NCBI GenBank assembly: GCA_963969365.1
Contig: OZ017748.1
Location: forward strand, 744,001 to 808,000
DNA: 64,000 bases
Source of the DNA: Asterochloris sp. CNOR1
Taxonomy: Eukaryota; Chlorophyta; Trebouxiophyceae; Trebouxiales; Trebouxiaceae
Reading direction: 5' to 3'
Shown here one piece after another: positions 39,801-50,179 of the stretch (position 1 is its first letter; each line of letters starts with the position of its first letter). A program made the translations under genes and the position numbers. Under the pieces are notes generated by a model. The model saw only the letters and a list, made by a program, of their open reading frames with translations. It did not search any database and was not told the origin of the DNA.

Positions 39801-41847
39801 GAGGGGGAAACTGCTTGAATAGCAGCTTGTGGCCCCACGGCCGCGTCGCTGACCAAAAGAAACCCTTAAGCAAAATGATGAGAACACCCTGACACGCAGC
39901 ATATATCATGTCTGTTTTCACATCTGAGCTTGAGCAGACCAGAGGCGGGCTGCATGAGCAGGGCTCGTACCAGCGGCAAGCTGGCACTCCAACCAGAGCT
40001 TCTGTGTTGCACCCACAGCAGATGTATTCCCAGCATGGGGCCCGCATGGCAGCAGGTATTGTCCTGCCTGCAGCAGCCACAGGGCTGCAGCTGCCTTGTG
40101 CCAGCATTACTGACAGGGCAGCAGCTGCCCTTTGCCAACACCGCCCACAGGGGAGCAGGCGCTGCCTTGGCCAAAACAGCCCCAGGGCCGCAGCTGCCCT
40201 TCCACTCACAGCTCACCAGCAGGACCACGGCTGCTTTTCTGCCAGACGCACCAGTTGTGGCTGCTCTGCCAGCAACGGGCCCCCAGGGACCCACAAGGCA
40301 GCAGCTGCACTCCCAGCGCACCTCAAACATGCGGCACAGCTCCTCATCAGACACCTCCGCCGCGATCCCGCTGACATAGAGGATGCGGGAGGGCTGCTCG
40401 TCCAGGGGCACCTCCCCCATCAAGTTCAGGCCGTTGCCCATGCTGTCTCCAGCATGTGAAAGGGTCCCGCTGCTCAGCGAGGCTGCGGAGCCCACACGCC
40501 AGTTGCGGGACTCCTGCGTGTGCTGCTGCTGCCCTGGGGGGCTGGTGTGGTGTTTCTGTTGGCCCTGCAGCAGCAGCAATGAACATGCAGCCAGTGGCAC
40601 TGCCATTTTGAGAGCCCCTGTCCTGGGGGTTCGACAAAGCTGCACTGTGACACAGGTATGAGCTGATGTTGACGGGAAGCAGGCAGATTCCTCAGTCAGA
40701 AATATGATGCCACCTGGCTTGCTCACCTGCTGCAGCCTGGCAAGCAGTTGCTGGTGTTGCAGACTAGCCTGCTGCTGGTGGTGCAGAGCAGCCTGCTGCT
40801 GCTGTTGTTGCTGCTGCTCAGCGCCAAGTTCAAGGTCACCAGCGGGGCTGAAGACATCATGCTCTTGCTGATGCTGACGCCGCTGCTGCTCGACCATGGC
40901 TGCCTGGCGAAGGTTGGTCAGGCTGCTGGTGCTGCTACTGCAGCACAGGCAGGTGCAGACTTGAACAGACAGTCACTACATGAACAGAGCATGCCGCGTG
41001 ACTTCAGAATGAGTTGGAGGCAGCCAGCATGCAGGATAGGATATTATTGTGACCAGTGGGTATAGTAACCAGCTCAAAACCAATCGCAAGCCGGCCTGCC
41101 CACCTGGCCGTCAGCCTGCCCGTCAGGCCCTGCAGGTCTGGCGCGCTGCCCCGCAAGTTGCCAGAACTGTGCCGGCGTGCCGCCTCCAGGGGGTGGGGCC
41201 CCACAAGGTCAGGCAGCCCCTGGTCATGCAGCGGCTGCTGGGAGGCCTGTTGCTGGTGCTGCCCATACCCTGCCTGGGAGTGAGGCTGCTGAGGCAGGTA
41301 TGCCTGTGGATCTGCAGAACAACAGAACAGCAGGTCTACAGCTGGCAACAGGTGTTGCGTGTTGATCCAGCATGGGCACATCTGCAGGAAGTCAGGAGAG
41401 GGCTGGCAGGCAGGAGGGTGTGTGCAGATGCACAGCGCTCACCCCGCTGATCAGAACTGTCCACCTGCAACTGTGTGCTGAGCGCTGCGGCCAGGGCAGC
41501 AGCATCGGGCTGCCCTCCATAGCCAAGCTGGCTGCCAACTGGCTGCTGCTGCCTCCCGTGCTGATCATACACGCCCTGCTGGTTCAACTGACTGCTTCCC
41601 TGCAAGACCAGGCAGGCTGTCTCAGCGAGCTGGTGCAGAGTGGAGAAATCCAGCTGGCACACACACAAAGTGCAGAGCTTGTGCAGCAGCAGGCTCGCAC
41701 CTGCTCCGACAGCCCCTGGTGACTCCCAGCACGTGCTCCTGTGGCTGATCCAGGCACAAGTCTGTCAGCCAGCCAGGCGTCCATGAGGCCACTGGCAGCA
41801 TCTGGGCCACTCCAAGCTGGAGGGCCAGCCCCTGGTGGGGCATTCAT
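33864..41847 (-). CDS. Mei2-like RNA-binding protein with three RRMs
   Basis: Mei2-like proteins bind RNA through a conserved C-terminal RRM3 and control meiosis or differentiation in fungi and plants. RRM3 (about 34560-34320, plus the exon ending at 33864) begins MIKNIPNKYTQRMLLNTIDE, with FKNKCNVGYAFINM, KKWDKFNSEKVCQISYARIQ and FQNSSLLHEDKRCRPILF, the Mei2 signature. RRM1 is split by a large intron: PSRILYVSGIAAEVSDEELC (about 40390-40330) and YGEIRSLYTACKPQGYVVLT (about 39745-39590). RRM2 is SVTIYNVDPGVTPLELDQQF (about 38830) to YYDIRHAAAALQALNRT. The N-terminus is Gln-rich; the region between RRM2 and RRM3 is long and contains repeated STGDL/SANDL-type motifs. The ATG at 41847-41845 (MNAPPGAGPPAWSGPDAAS) is the best visible start, but an upstream exon is possible. 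The stop TGA is at 33866-33864. Confidence 0.9.
35257..35328 (+). repeat. Perfect 36-bp tandem duplication in a Mei2-like intron
   Basis: A 36-bp unit beginning agctgcctgtcaggaggagc and ending cacttgtgt is present twice head-to-tail with no mismatch, so it is recent. It lies in an intron near 35.3 kb. Confidence 0.97.
38832..38931 (-). repeat. Duplicated acceptor before the RRM2 exon
   Basis: The 19-mer acctgcagcagggcagcac occurs identically at 38832-38850, where its reverse complement is the acceptor of the exon encoding SVTIYNVDPG, and at 38913-38931, 81 bp upstream in transcription. A third, partial copy (cctgcagcagggtgccgctc) is near 39049. Confidence 0.92.
40060..40330 (-). repeat. Degenerate tandem repeat in the RRM1-splitting intron
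   Basis: Segments of 35-60 bp built on ggcagctgcngccct recur about four times (near 40085, 40117, 40187 and 40300) directly after the donor of the first RRM1 exon. The minus-strand frame runs open through them, so the donor position matters for the protein. Confidence 0.7.
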
Positions 41848-42432
41848 GTACGACGCAGCAGCCACAGTTGCAGGTCTTTGAGGTTGTACAAAAGTTACCA
41901 GCTCAGGATACTGGGCTGCAAGCGTGCAGTGGAGGCCAAGCCTCTAGAGCACTCCCGTGATCTCAGAGAGGGCTTGCCTGATACCGCGGGCAGGCTCTTC
42001 CTGCAGGTGGATGGTGTGAGCCAGAAGGTGGCAGAGAGGTAGCCATTCATGGCAGGGCATATGGTGTCAAGGTGCCTTCAGAGTCGTGGCTGGCACTGGG
42101 TCGATGGACATGACCAGATCATGCGCTGAACAGGCAAGCGGCCAAAACCGTCCAGAGAGGGGCTGGACCTCAAGCTGGGGAGCCACCTTGGCAATGCACG
42201 CACCTTCAAACGCCTCGATGCTGCGGCCCCGGGACAGTCAGGCACACTGACACAACACTGATGGCTGGAAGCGCTGCCTGCAGGGCTCAGTGACAACCCT
42301 TGCTCACCGGTGTGTGAAGAGCGGCACAGCTCCAGCTCAGGCAGCACGAAAAGAGCTGTTCGACAGAAGGCAAGAATTGTTGCATGACACAATAACTTAT
42401 GAGGTCCTGATAGAAAGCTGTAGGGCAAGCCT
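41848..42432. other. Upstream region of the Mei2-like gene and 3' side of the STIMATE gene
   Basis: 585 bp on the minus strand between the STIMATE-family stop and the Mei2-like ATG. It may contain a 5' UTR exon of the Mei2-like gene (a segment near 42350-42310 ends in a clean GTGAGC donor). Nothing clearly coding. Confidence 0.4.
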
Positions 42433-43492
42433 CTAGCATTCATCAGCACAGATCAGATGAGTACTGTCTCCCAGCTCAGAGGACGGTGGCGTCTGGTCAA
42501 CAGGAGAGCTTTTGCCAGGCTGGTGCTTCCTCTTGAGCACAGTGTCCTGGACTAGAGCCTGAAGCAGGTTCATGAGCAGTGGGCAGGTCACCATCACAAA
42601 CAAAAGAAGGATGTTGGGGTACCCACGAAATGCCCTGTCCAGCTCTGCCGCCACATGGATGAGCTGATGCCTGAAGAGGATGATCAGGCTGCCACAGGCA
42701 GCCCTTGCAATGATAACTGCGATAGTGAACTCAAAAAGCTGAACGCAGAACACAGATTTGTTGACAGGGTCACCTGCACAGCCCACATTGGAGCTGGTCA
42801 GGGCAGACTGCAGGGTAGAGCGCAGGACAATGCAATGGCTGCAGCAAAACGCAGGGCCTACCATAGGAGCCAGGCCTGGCCAGTGCAGCAGCAAGGCCTG
42901 TTTTGGTGCCAGATTCAGAAGCTGCGATTCTGGCTACCACAACCACCAGCTGGTGGAGGCCAACTGCTAGTCCCACGCCAAGAGATGTGTCTATGAAGAA
43001 AGCAACAAAATACCTGCATGTCAGGCAGCAGCTTGAGCTGACACTGAAGCTGGCTCAATCATGACAGTCCACAAGGCTGACATCCTGAGGCAGGCCATGG
43101 CTCACCATGCACAGGGGGACACAGACCGACTTGTGGAGGTGGATGCCAGCACAGCCACAGCAAGACCTGCAGGCTGCGCACGACCTGTTGTCAGGTGTGC
43201 TGCACCAGCAGAGCTCTTGGAAGGGAGGCCTACCGCAGATGTGTGCAGCAAGGCTGGAGATGGCCTGTTTGCTGACGTCGCAGCCCCAGACAGGGAGCGG
43301 CCGCTGAGGCTTCTCACGTTGCCTGCAGGGATCGAGCAGGTAAAACTGCCAGGAGCAGGTGTCTGGCAGGCTTGGAATGCTTCCCACCAAATACCTCTTG
43401 ATCACGAGGGCACCCAGCGATGCTGCCGCAAGCAAGGCCTGAGTGAGCCACTGAATAGGCCCAGCAAGAAGCCTGCATTGCCCGGATGGCAT
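42433..43492 (-). CDS. STIMATE/TMEM110-family membrane protein
   Basis: A multi-pass membrane protein of the STIMATE family; the animal member sits in ER-plasma membrane junctions and helps STIM1, while most other eukaryotic members are uncharacterised. Five exons join in phase to 246 residues: 43492-43395, 43322-43234, 43166-43106, 43013-42862 and 42773-42433. Family blocks are PIQWLTQALLAAASLGALVI (first membrane segment), REKPQRPLPVWGCDVSKQA (the conserved RRP.. W..D.SKQ motif), SPCAWYFVAFFIDTSLGVGL, GSYGDP, and PNILLLFVMVTCPLLMNLLQ followed by ALVQDTVLKRK. The tail is short and polar. It is divergent from SUMO across 354 bp. The STIM partner is not implied in an alga; only membership of the family is claimed. 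Confidence 0.9.
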
Positions 43493-43846
43493 TGCAGTGG
43501 CCGGTACTGTGGCCTGCTCATTCTCCTAAAGTCATGGACTTGGAGGGGCAGCGCTGGGCATTGCTTCTCCCTGCTTATGCAGGCGGACACTTGACACAAG
43601 CGTGTTGCTGCAACCTCGGTCCCTATAAGGCCACCGATGGCTGTCAAGCGCTGCTCACTGCCGTGCCTTGTTTGTTCTGCGCTGAACTTCGATTTCAAAC
43701 TGTTCTCCTTTCTTTCGTTCTACACCCGCAGCAGCAGTGACACAGAACAGCCTTTTAGCAGCTCAGGCGCGTCCGTGAGCTCCTGTTAGCTGATCAGTAC
43801 CAGCTCTGGGGAGGGAGGGGTTTTCTCAGCACGCACCTGAACGACC
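43493..43846. promoter_or_regulatory. Divergent promoter of the STIMATE-family gene and SUMO
   Basis: 354 bp between two divergent starts. Pyrimidine-rich runs (ctcctttctttcgttctaca near 43709) occur upstream of SUMO, but no defined element is recognised. Confidence 0.45.
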
Positions 43847-44825
43847 ATGGCTGAGGAGGAAGCCAAGCCAGAGGGCCTGTCAGAACACATCAACCTGAAG
43901 GTGACTTCTCAGGTAAGGCACCCTTGTCGCTGCTAGAAGTGGAGCATACCTGTTGACAGCAAAGCCTTGATGAGCTTGAGAGCTGTTGGCAGAGCAAAGC
44001 TCTCTCTTCCTGGTGTGCTGCAAAGAGCATGCATGTCATGGCCTTCTCTTCACCCAGTAAGCTCTCTTGAGTGCTGAGGCTGCAGCCGACTGCTGCTGGA
44101 ATCTTATCTGTGTGCATAGCATTGAGAGACTCTCAGCAGCCTGTATCACACTATTGTGCTGTGCCAGACATGGTATCTTGCACTGGGCTGTTGCCTCTGC
44201 AGGATGGCAACGTCGTGCACTTCAAGGCCAAGCGCGGCACGCAGTTCCGAAAACTGATGAAGGCATACTGCGAGCGGCAGTCATTCCAGCCAGAATCAGT
44301 TGTCTTCATGTATGATGGCGAGCGGCTCAGGGGCGACCAAACGCCAGCTGATGTGAGTATCAGCTGGCTGAGCAGCCTGGCTGTGTGGCCTACAGGGTGC
44401 CACCTCTGCAAAGGCTCTGAGACGTCGGTGGGGCAAGCAGATGCATTCAAGCACGATGTGAATATTGTCTGTGCACTTGTCCAGCTTGCGCCCTGGTTTA
44501 GGGGCACTGAGGGTGACAGCAGGCCTGCCCTAAGCGTGGCTGTGTGCTTACAATGCATGCACCACAGAGTCTTGTGTGTGAGAGCCCTGCACCTGCCTGT
44601 GCCCTGAGCACTTACTATGGCCTGCAATGTCCTGATTGGCCGGCTGCGGTGTCTGCAGGTAGACATGCAGGACCAGGACTCCATTGATGTGATGATCCAT
44701 CAAGTAAGGCGCGACAGGGCCTTGCTACAGCACCCATGTACTGCAGACCATGCCTTTTACAGCAAATTACAACCTTGCTGCAGGTGGGAGGCCTCCACTG
44801 CACAGCACTCCGCCCAGCCGTATGA
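43847..44825 (+). CDS. SUMO: SUMO, small ubiquitin-like modifier
   Basis: SUMO is conjugated to lysines of target proteins by E1-E2-E3 enzymes after C-terminal processing. Four exons join in phase to 100 residues: 43847-43912, 44203-44352, 44659-44703 and 44784-44825. The protein starts MAEEEAKPEGLSEHINLKVT, continues DGNVVHFKAKRGTQFRKLMK and MYDGERLRGDQTPAD, and ends DSIDVMIHQVGG plus the tail LHCTALRPAV. The di-glycine is intact and the 10-residue tail would need removal by a ULP-type protease. The beta-grasp core is very close to plant SUMO1/2. A TGTAA lies at 45013-45017. Confidence 0.98.
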
Positions 44826-45012
44826 CTTGTCTGTGCCCTCAAAACAAGGCAGCTGTATGTGTTCATGAGCAGGGCCCACCTAGAAATGCTGAGGGTCAAC
44901 GCCAGATCATGCGACATCAGAAACCACCGAGTTCCCTCTCAAGCAGTCTCGACTTGCCACCCCTTTGGCAGCAGATAGATACATCATTGTAAGTGCTTCA
45001 GGTCCCAACCTC

Positions 45013-45017
45013 TGTAA
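45013..45017 (+). terminator. TGTAA poly(A) signal of SUMO
   Basis: TGTAA 188 nt after the SUMO stop (another, ttgtaag, is near 44987). The next plus-strand gene begins shortly after. Confidence 0.5.
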
Positions 45018-45060
45018 ACAATCGACCACACTGCCAAAATAACAGGCCGATCTGTGGCCT

Positions 45061-47172
45061 GTATTGCAAGCCCTACTCTGCTCCTGGAGGCTGTTCAACA
45101 ACTATCACACCTTCTGGTACGACTGGTGGGCCGGCATCTGCTGCCTGCTTGCCAAAATTGCAAAGCGCCTGGTCAGGATTCTGAGTGAGCGTATTCTGTG
45201 AGTACAGATGATCTCCTGCTCCTGATGCAGGTGCAGCATTGCTGACGCTCACTCACTGCGCAGACTGTGCCAGAAAGAGCTCGCACACATTCTGATTGCC
45301 TGGCCCTGAGCCGTATAGCCAGCTCTGGATCGCCGCAGGTCTGGGAGAGTGGAGCTCTCTGCCCAGCAGCTGGCAGACAGAGGCCTGCGCAAGCCGCTGC
45401 AGGAGTACTACAAGGTACCACCCACCCTGGCATGCACTCTCAGCAGTGCCTTGCATTGCAGCAGACACCCTCCTGCAGCAGCGCGCGAGCAAGCCCTGGC
45501 CAGCAGCGCCGTCAAGACTGCCATTGCTTGGCTTGGGCCGTTGCTTCCACCCCTGGTCGTCTCTGTGTAACCTCTATGCCCGGTGTCGTACCTCTGGCAC
45601 CTGCTGGTTTGTCGCCCCAAGTGGCTGAGCAGCAGTGCGGTGCTGCCTTGGGGGCTCCCACATCAGCTGCCTCCTCGGCCTGTGCCCGGCTGAGCAGACA
45701 TGGTCTGCGCCAGGCTGCATACCTGTAGGCTCATGCCCTGCAGATGGTGAAAGACACAGCAACAATTTGATTTGGGGGGGTGGGCCATCCTCCTCCTTTG
45801 GCCCCCAGCGCACTGAGAAGCGCAAGCAAGCCTGCAGATGTAGGCTGTTAGGACTGTTCAGGCCCACTGCAGTGCTGCCCCACCCGCCCCGCGATGCGGT
45901 GGTGAATGCTCCCTTTTGCGGGGGGGGCTGAGCTCCTGACATGTCAGCCTGCCCAGTCTTGCCGCCCCACAATAACCCAAGGAAATGCGTCATGCCCTGC
46001 AGATGGCTGAACAGTATGAGGCCCGCCAGAAGCAGCGCGCCAGCGAGGAGGGCAACAAGCCCAGCCCAGGCCTGCGGCTGGCGGCTCTGCTATGCCCCGC
46101 CCTGCCGCGCTGGCTGGAGCTGCCTGCCCTGGTGGCCCTGCTGGGCTGGGTCCTGCACCTGGGGGCCCGAGCCCTTGTGAATGTGGCCGTCTTCATCATC
46201 CCTCTACAGCTGTGGTACGCAGCAGGCAGGTAGAGCACCATGTGTGCTCAGGGAGTCGTGTGGTATGTGGCCGGCAGGAGTGCACAGCGCCTCCTGTCAA
46301 CTCATCAACATTGGCAGATGCTGCATCTTCTGTGACAGCCATGCCTGTTTGCAACAGCCTGCATGCTTGATGTAACCACTGCTGGGCCACCCCTGACGAT
46401 TCCCCGCATGCTGTCTGCAGGGCGTCACCCCATTCACGTGCGCCAGATTCACCAGACCTTCCACCCAGCTGAGCACAGAGTGGTGGCAGCAGCCGCGCTG
46501 CTGCTGACGCTGGCGGCCACCTACGCAGCAGAGCGGTGCGTCACGGCAGCAGCCAGACGGCAGCGCCTGGAGGCACAGCGGGCGCTGAAGCCTTCAGATC
46601 TGGTCTGGCTGCCTGTGGAGGCTGACCCAGCGCAGCAGCAGGATGCACTGCCAGCTGAAGATGCCAGCACCTTCATGGCACCAGTGCCCAGCAGGACTGG
46701 CAGCGCTTCAAATCAGCAGGAGCTCAAGGTAGTGTTGTCTTGCATGGGTGGGGGGTGATGCAAATGGGCACAACACCTCTGAGCAAGCTCGCCGCCTGCT
46801 TACCTATCAGCAGGCCTGCGTTCATGAGCAAGGCACCTGGGCAGAGCCCCATCCTTCCAGCCCAGACATGGTGCTTCTTGGACCGATGAAGCGGGATGCA
46901 GGGTCATGTGATTTCATCCTGCTGAGCCTGACATGGTCCAAAATGCTGCTGCGCCTGTGGACCACCAAGCTTTGCATGCCCAAGACATTGTAAGTCAAAC
47001 ATCTAAGGGTGTGACTTGGCTGCAGGCACTGTTTGCCAAGATTGAGCAGCTGTCTCACAAAGTGGATGAGCAGCGGCAAGGCCCCCACTTGCCTGGTCGC
47101 CGCAGTGAGAAGGTTGCGAGCGAGGAGCTCGAGAGGTGCAGACCTGCTTTTGCCCAGATTGCACTGTGTTAA
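45061..47172 (+). CDS. Unidentified membrane protein
   Basis: The first recognisable exon (to 45197) reads RLFNNYHTFWYDWWAGICCL then AKIAKRLVRILSERI, an aromatic segment followed by a basic amphipathic helix; its start codon was not found and probably lies in an unseen upstream exon. It splices in phase to 45339-45414 (GRVELSAQQLADRGLRKPLQ), 46003-46229, 46421-46728 and 47026-47172. Exon 46003 has a charged helix (MAEQYEARQKQRASEEG) and two hydrophobic spans (ELPALVALLGWVLHLGARAL, NVAVFIIPLQLWYA). Exon 46421 has HVRQIHQTFHPAEHRVV and another span (AAAALLLTLAATYAA). The last exon has a short coiled coil (LFAKIEQLSHKVDEQRQ) and ends AFAQIALC. I do not recognise the family. Endomembrane location is inferred from the spans. 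Confidence 0.6.
45731..46011 (+). repeat. Duplicated acceptor catgccctgcagatgg
   Basis: The true acceptor and exon start (catgccctgcag|atggctgaa at 45991) has an exact 16-nt twin at 45732 (catgccctgcag then atggtgaaa), 259 bp upstream in the same intron. Confidence 0.75.
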
Positions 47173-47395
47173 GCCCATGTCTTGTGTGTGAGTGCATTGC
47201 GGTCTGCCTACATTCTCATATGGGAAATGCTGGCTGCAGACTGTGCGGCACCATAGGTCTCCAGTATTCGCCCACAGAAGACCACAGCATCAAAGGCATG
47301 CACCTCAAGCTTGCTGAGCTTGAAAGCATAATTGGATGAACAGATGCACCCCAATGCTCACGTCTGGGCACAACCACCTCTCATGTTACACAGCA

Positions 47396-47400
47396 AAATT
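47396..47400 (-). terminator. TGTAA poly(A) signal of PsbP
   Basis: ttaca on the plus strand, 144 nt past the PsbP stop. Confidence 0.55.
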
Positions 47401-47468
47401 CGGATCAGCAAGGGCAGGTGTTGAATCCCAAAATGCCTCGACCTTAATCTGACAACAGTCTGAATGAA

Positions 47469-47473
47469 TGTAA
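47469..47473 (+). terminator. Candidate TGTAA poly(A) signal of the membrane-protein gene
   Basis: TGTAA about 300 nt after the stop at 47172. It lies beyond the PsbP signal, so the two convergent transcripts would overlap. The 371-bp interval 47173-47543 holds nothing else that I can see. Confidence 0.4.
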
Positions 47474-47543
47474 GGAGTGGGAGGGTCTCTCTCCATTGAG
47501 GACAAGAGTGTCTCAGCTTGCTGCCTTGCTTCTTGTAGATCGC

Positions 47544-49775
47544 TTATGCGACAGTGAAGGAGTTCCAGGCACTGCAGCAGCAGCAGCCACATGTTGAGCC
47601 ATGAGACAGGCATGGAGGACAGCAGGAAGCAGTACCAGGCACTGCGATGTAGCAACCAACAGCATGATCATTGTCATAGGCAAAGAGGACAGCGAGAAGC
47701 TGAGCTGCTGTGGTTATCGGCAAAGCCCTGCTGGTGGGTCAAACAGGGAACCGCACTCACTCTCGTGGGACTTCAGGCTGGAGTCAGGTGCTCATTTACA
47801 CACCACAGCCACAACAAACATGCAGAGAAGTGCAAATGCGACCCTGCCAAGGTCTGCTGTCGCAGCTTACCCCTCAGCGTCCTTCTTTGCGCCCTTGAAC
47901 CACCTCTTGTCACCAATCTGAACCTTGAGGATGTACAGGGTGCCGTTGCCGACTGCTGCTGTGATCAGCTGGTGCCTGCCGCCCTCATCACCATCAGCTG
48001 CAGCCCAGACAAAGCGCAATCTGTCAGAGAAGAACCCACTTCTCAGCAGGGTGGTGCATGCCATCTGCTGCAGAAGAAGCGGCTGAGTATGCAAAGCGCT
48101 CCAGGGAGGCTTCCAAACAGGGCTCACACACAGCAGGATGGCTGGCCTAGTCACCGTCCCCCTGCTGTGGACATGGTGCAGGCTGCAAGATCACTTTGAG
48201 CTAGGGCCCTGCAGGACATTGCCGAACACATTCCTGCAGGCTGACTGCTGGCACAGCAGCTGCAGCGTATTGCACTGCATCAGCAAGCTTTGTGGGCTGG
48301 CCGTGAGCATTGGATGGCACTGACCTGTCCGCGAGAGCAACTCAAACTTGTAGTACTTCTTGCCCTTCTTGTCAGTGTTCTGCTGCACATCCAGGACGGA
48401 GGCGGCAGACACCTTGTTGGCCTTGAAACCACCCTCGGACCTGGACAGACCTGCCGGGCAGGACAATCACAATGTCAGGCTGCAGCCATGAGCAGAGACC
48501 AGGGGGATCTGGTAGCAGGCTGGAAGCGTCGCATGTCAGGCACTGAGAGTCAGACTGCCCTGTTGATCCAGCAGCCAACCGGTGGGGTCATTTAATGTTG
48601 CAGGGGCAAGCTCTGGTGAGTCCTGCACAGCAAAGCTGCCTCTTGGCAGGACTGCCCTGGGGAACCAGCAAGCTGTGCATTATCTGCTGCTTCCAATGCT
48701 ATATCCTGCTCAAGTTCAACTCAGCGCACCTCTCCATACATCCTCGCCCATCAGGTTGGCATTATCAGACAGGAACTTGTCTGGGGACCCGAAATCCTCA
48801 ATGCTCTTGTTCCCTGTCTGTTTGGCGATGACCACCAGGTTGTTCACAGCGTCACCATTGTCCTCATACCTGCAGCCAGGCAGGATCTCCATGGCCTTGT
48901 CCCCAAGAGGCCAGTCAGCGGCAGCTTGGCTGGTCAACATTGCACAGAAACAAGTCCTTAAGGTGCGGTTCAGCTGCAGCAATGATGTGTCTCATTGCCG
49001 CAACATTGCATCATCAGGCCCTGCTGCATAGATGCCCGCCTCGGTGACCAAGAAGCCTCCTATTCCTGTACAATCAGCATTCATGTCGCCAGCCAGGCTC
49101 CAGTCTAGACCCAAGCTGCTGCTACACTGGACAGCAGTGCTGGACTGTCCTGTTTCTCTAGCTATCACTGATGCACAGCGATGCGCTCACCTCAACTCCA
49201 CGCCAGGGAAGTCACGCTCCTTGCTAGGATTCCACTTGGACGGCAACAGCACGGCATAGCCCTCACCAGCATAAGGCACAAACCCTGCAGGCCGCATGAG
49301 AGGTTGGCTGGCCGATCATTTGCCCCATCCATGTTGCAGTGCACTGCTGGCCCCCCAGGAGCTGCTGTGGCCATTCAGGAATACACGATGACATTGAAAG
49401 AGGAGCAGAACGCTGAAAATGTTTTTGAGTGCCTTCCTAAGGTGACACTGACCTGTCTTGTTTGTGGTCCTGCCGAAGACGTTGGCGGCGTCTCCATAGC
49501 CTGCCAGGGATGGCTGGGCAGTGGCAAGGAGGCCGGCAGTGCTCGCTAGCAGGCCCAGGGCGGCACGCCGGGACATGGCCTGGCGAACGACACGGCACAG
49601 GTGTCAGGATCAGGCCAGCTAGCCTTGCAGCATACGATCTGAGAGCACCCACCTGCTCATCCTGCTGGGCCCTGACAACAAGACGTGCAGAGGCCTGGCT
49701 GGTGGGCAGGCTCTTCTGGCTCCTGAGCTCAGTGGTTCTGCCAAATGCAGCGGTCCTGGCGTTGAGGGCCTGCAT
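47544..49775 (-). CDS. PSBP: Photosystem II oxygen-evolving complex 23-kDa protein PsbP
   Basis: PsbP is an extrinsic lumenal subunit of photosystem II that helps retain Ca2+ and Cl- at the manganese cluster. Seven exons join in phase to 254 residues: 49775-49653, 49579-49453, 49284-49191, 48869-48730, 48450-48325, 47997-47871 and 47571-47544. A stroma-targeting region ([20 protein letters not shown]) is followed by a twin-arginine lumen signal ([19 protein letters not shown]) and the mature start at about [10 protein letters not shown]. Landmarks are [80 protein letters not shown] and [11 protein letters not shown]. The last exon is only 28 nt and supplies AWNSFTVA, the family's conserved end. 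The adjacent ATG upstream in the same frame (MFRSLLPNPCAS) is an alternative start. Confidence 0.97.
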
Positions 49776-50179
49776 GCTGGCGCAAGGGTTGGGTAGCAGT
49801 GACCGAAACAAACAGCCTAATCCCTTTGTGAGATACTAGGTCACAGGCCACCTATCTGATTGATTTGACTGTTGCTGTTTGACTTTGCTTGCAATATCAG
49901 CTGCTGGTGAGCTGGATGGTGGCTGATCATAGATGGCGGACATGTGGCTAGTCCACAGCAAGTTCATTTTCTTGCAAGGCAACTGCAGCAATCTTCAAGC
50001 GGTCAGGGGGAAGTGTCTGGGCCTACAATTCAGTTGTGGCTGTGTGGGCGTCATCTAGAACCTTCAATCCATGCAGTGCGGTCAGCAATGCAGTGGCAGA
50101 GGCACACGAGTCGTGTGTCTAATGTCCCTGCCCCTGGGAGTCAATATCCCCAGCTGGAGCAGGCCTGTTTCTGATGGTC
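49776..50179. promoter_or_regulatory. PsbP upstream region and 3' end of BAH-PHD gene 1
   Basis: 404 bp between two minus-strand genes. It must hold the PsbP promoter and the 3' UTR of its upstream neighbour. No light-response or other element recognised. Confidence 0.4.
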
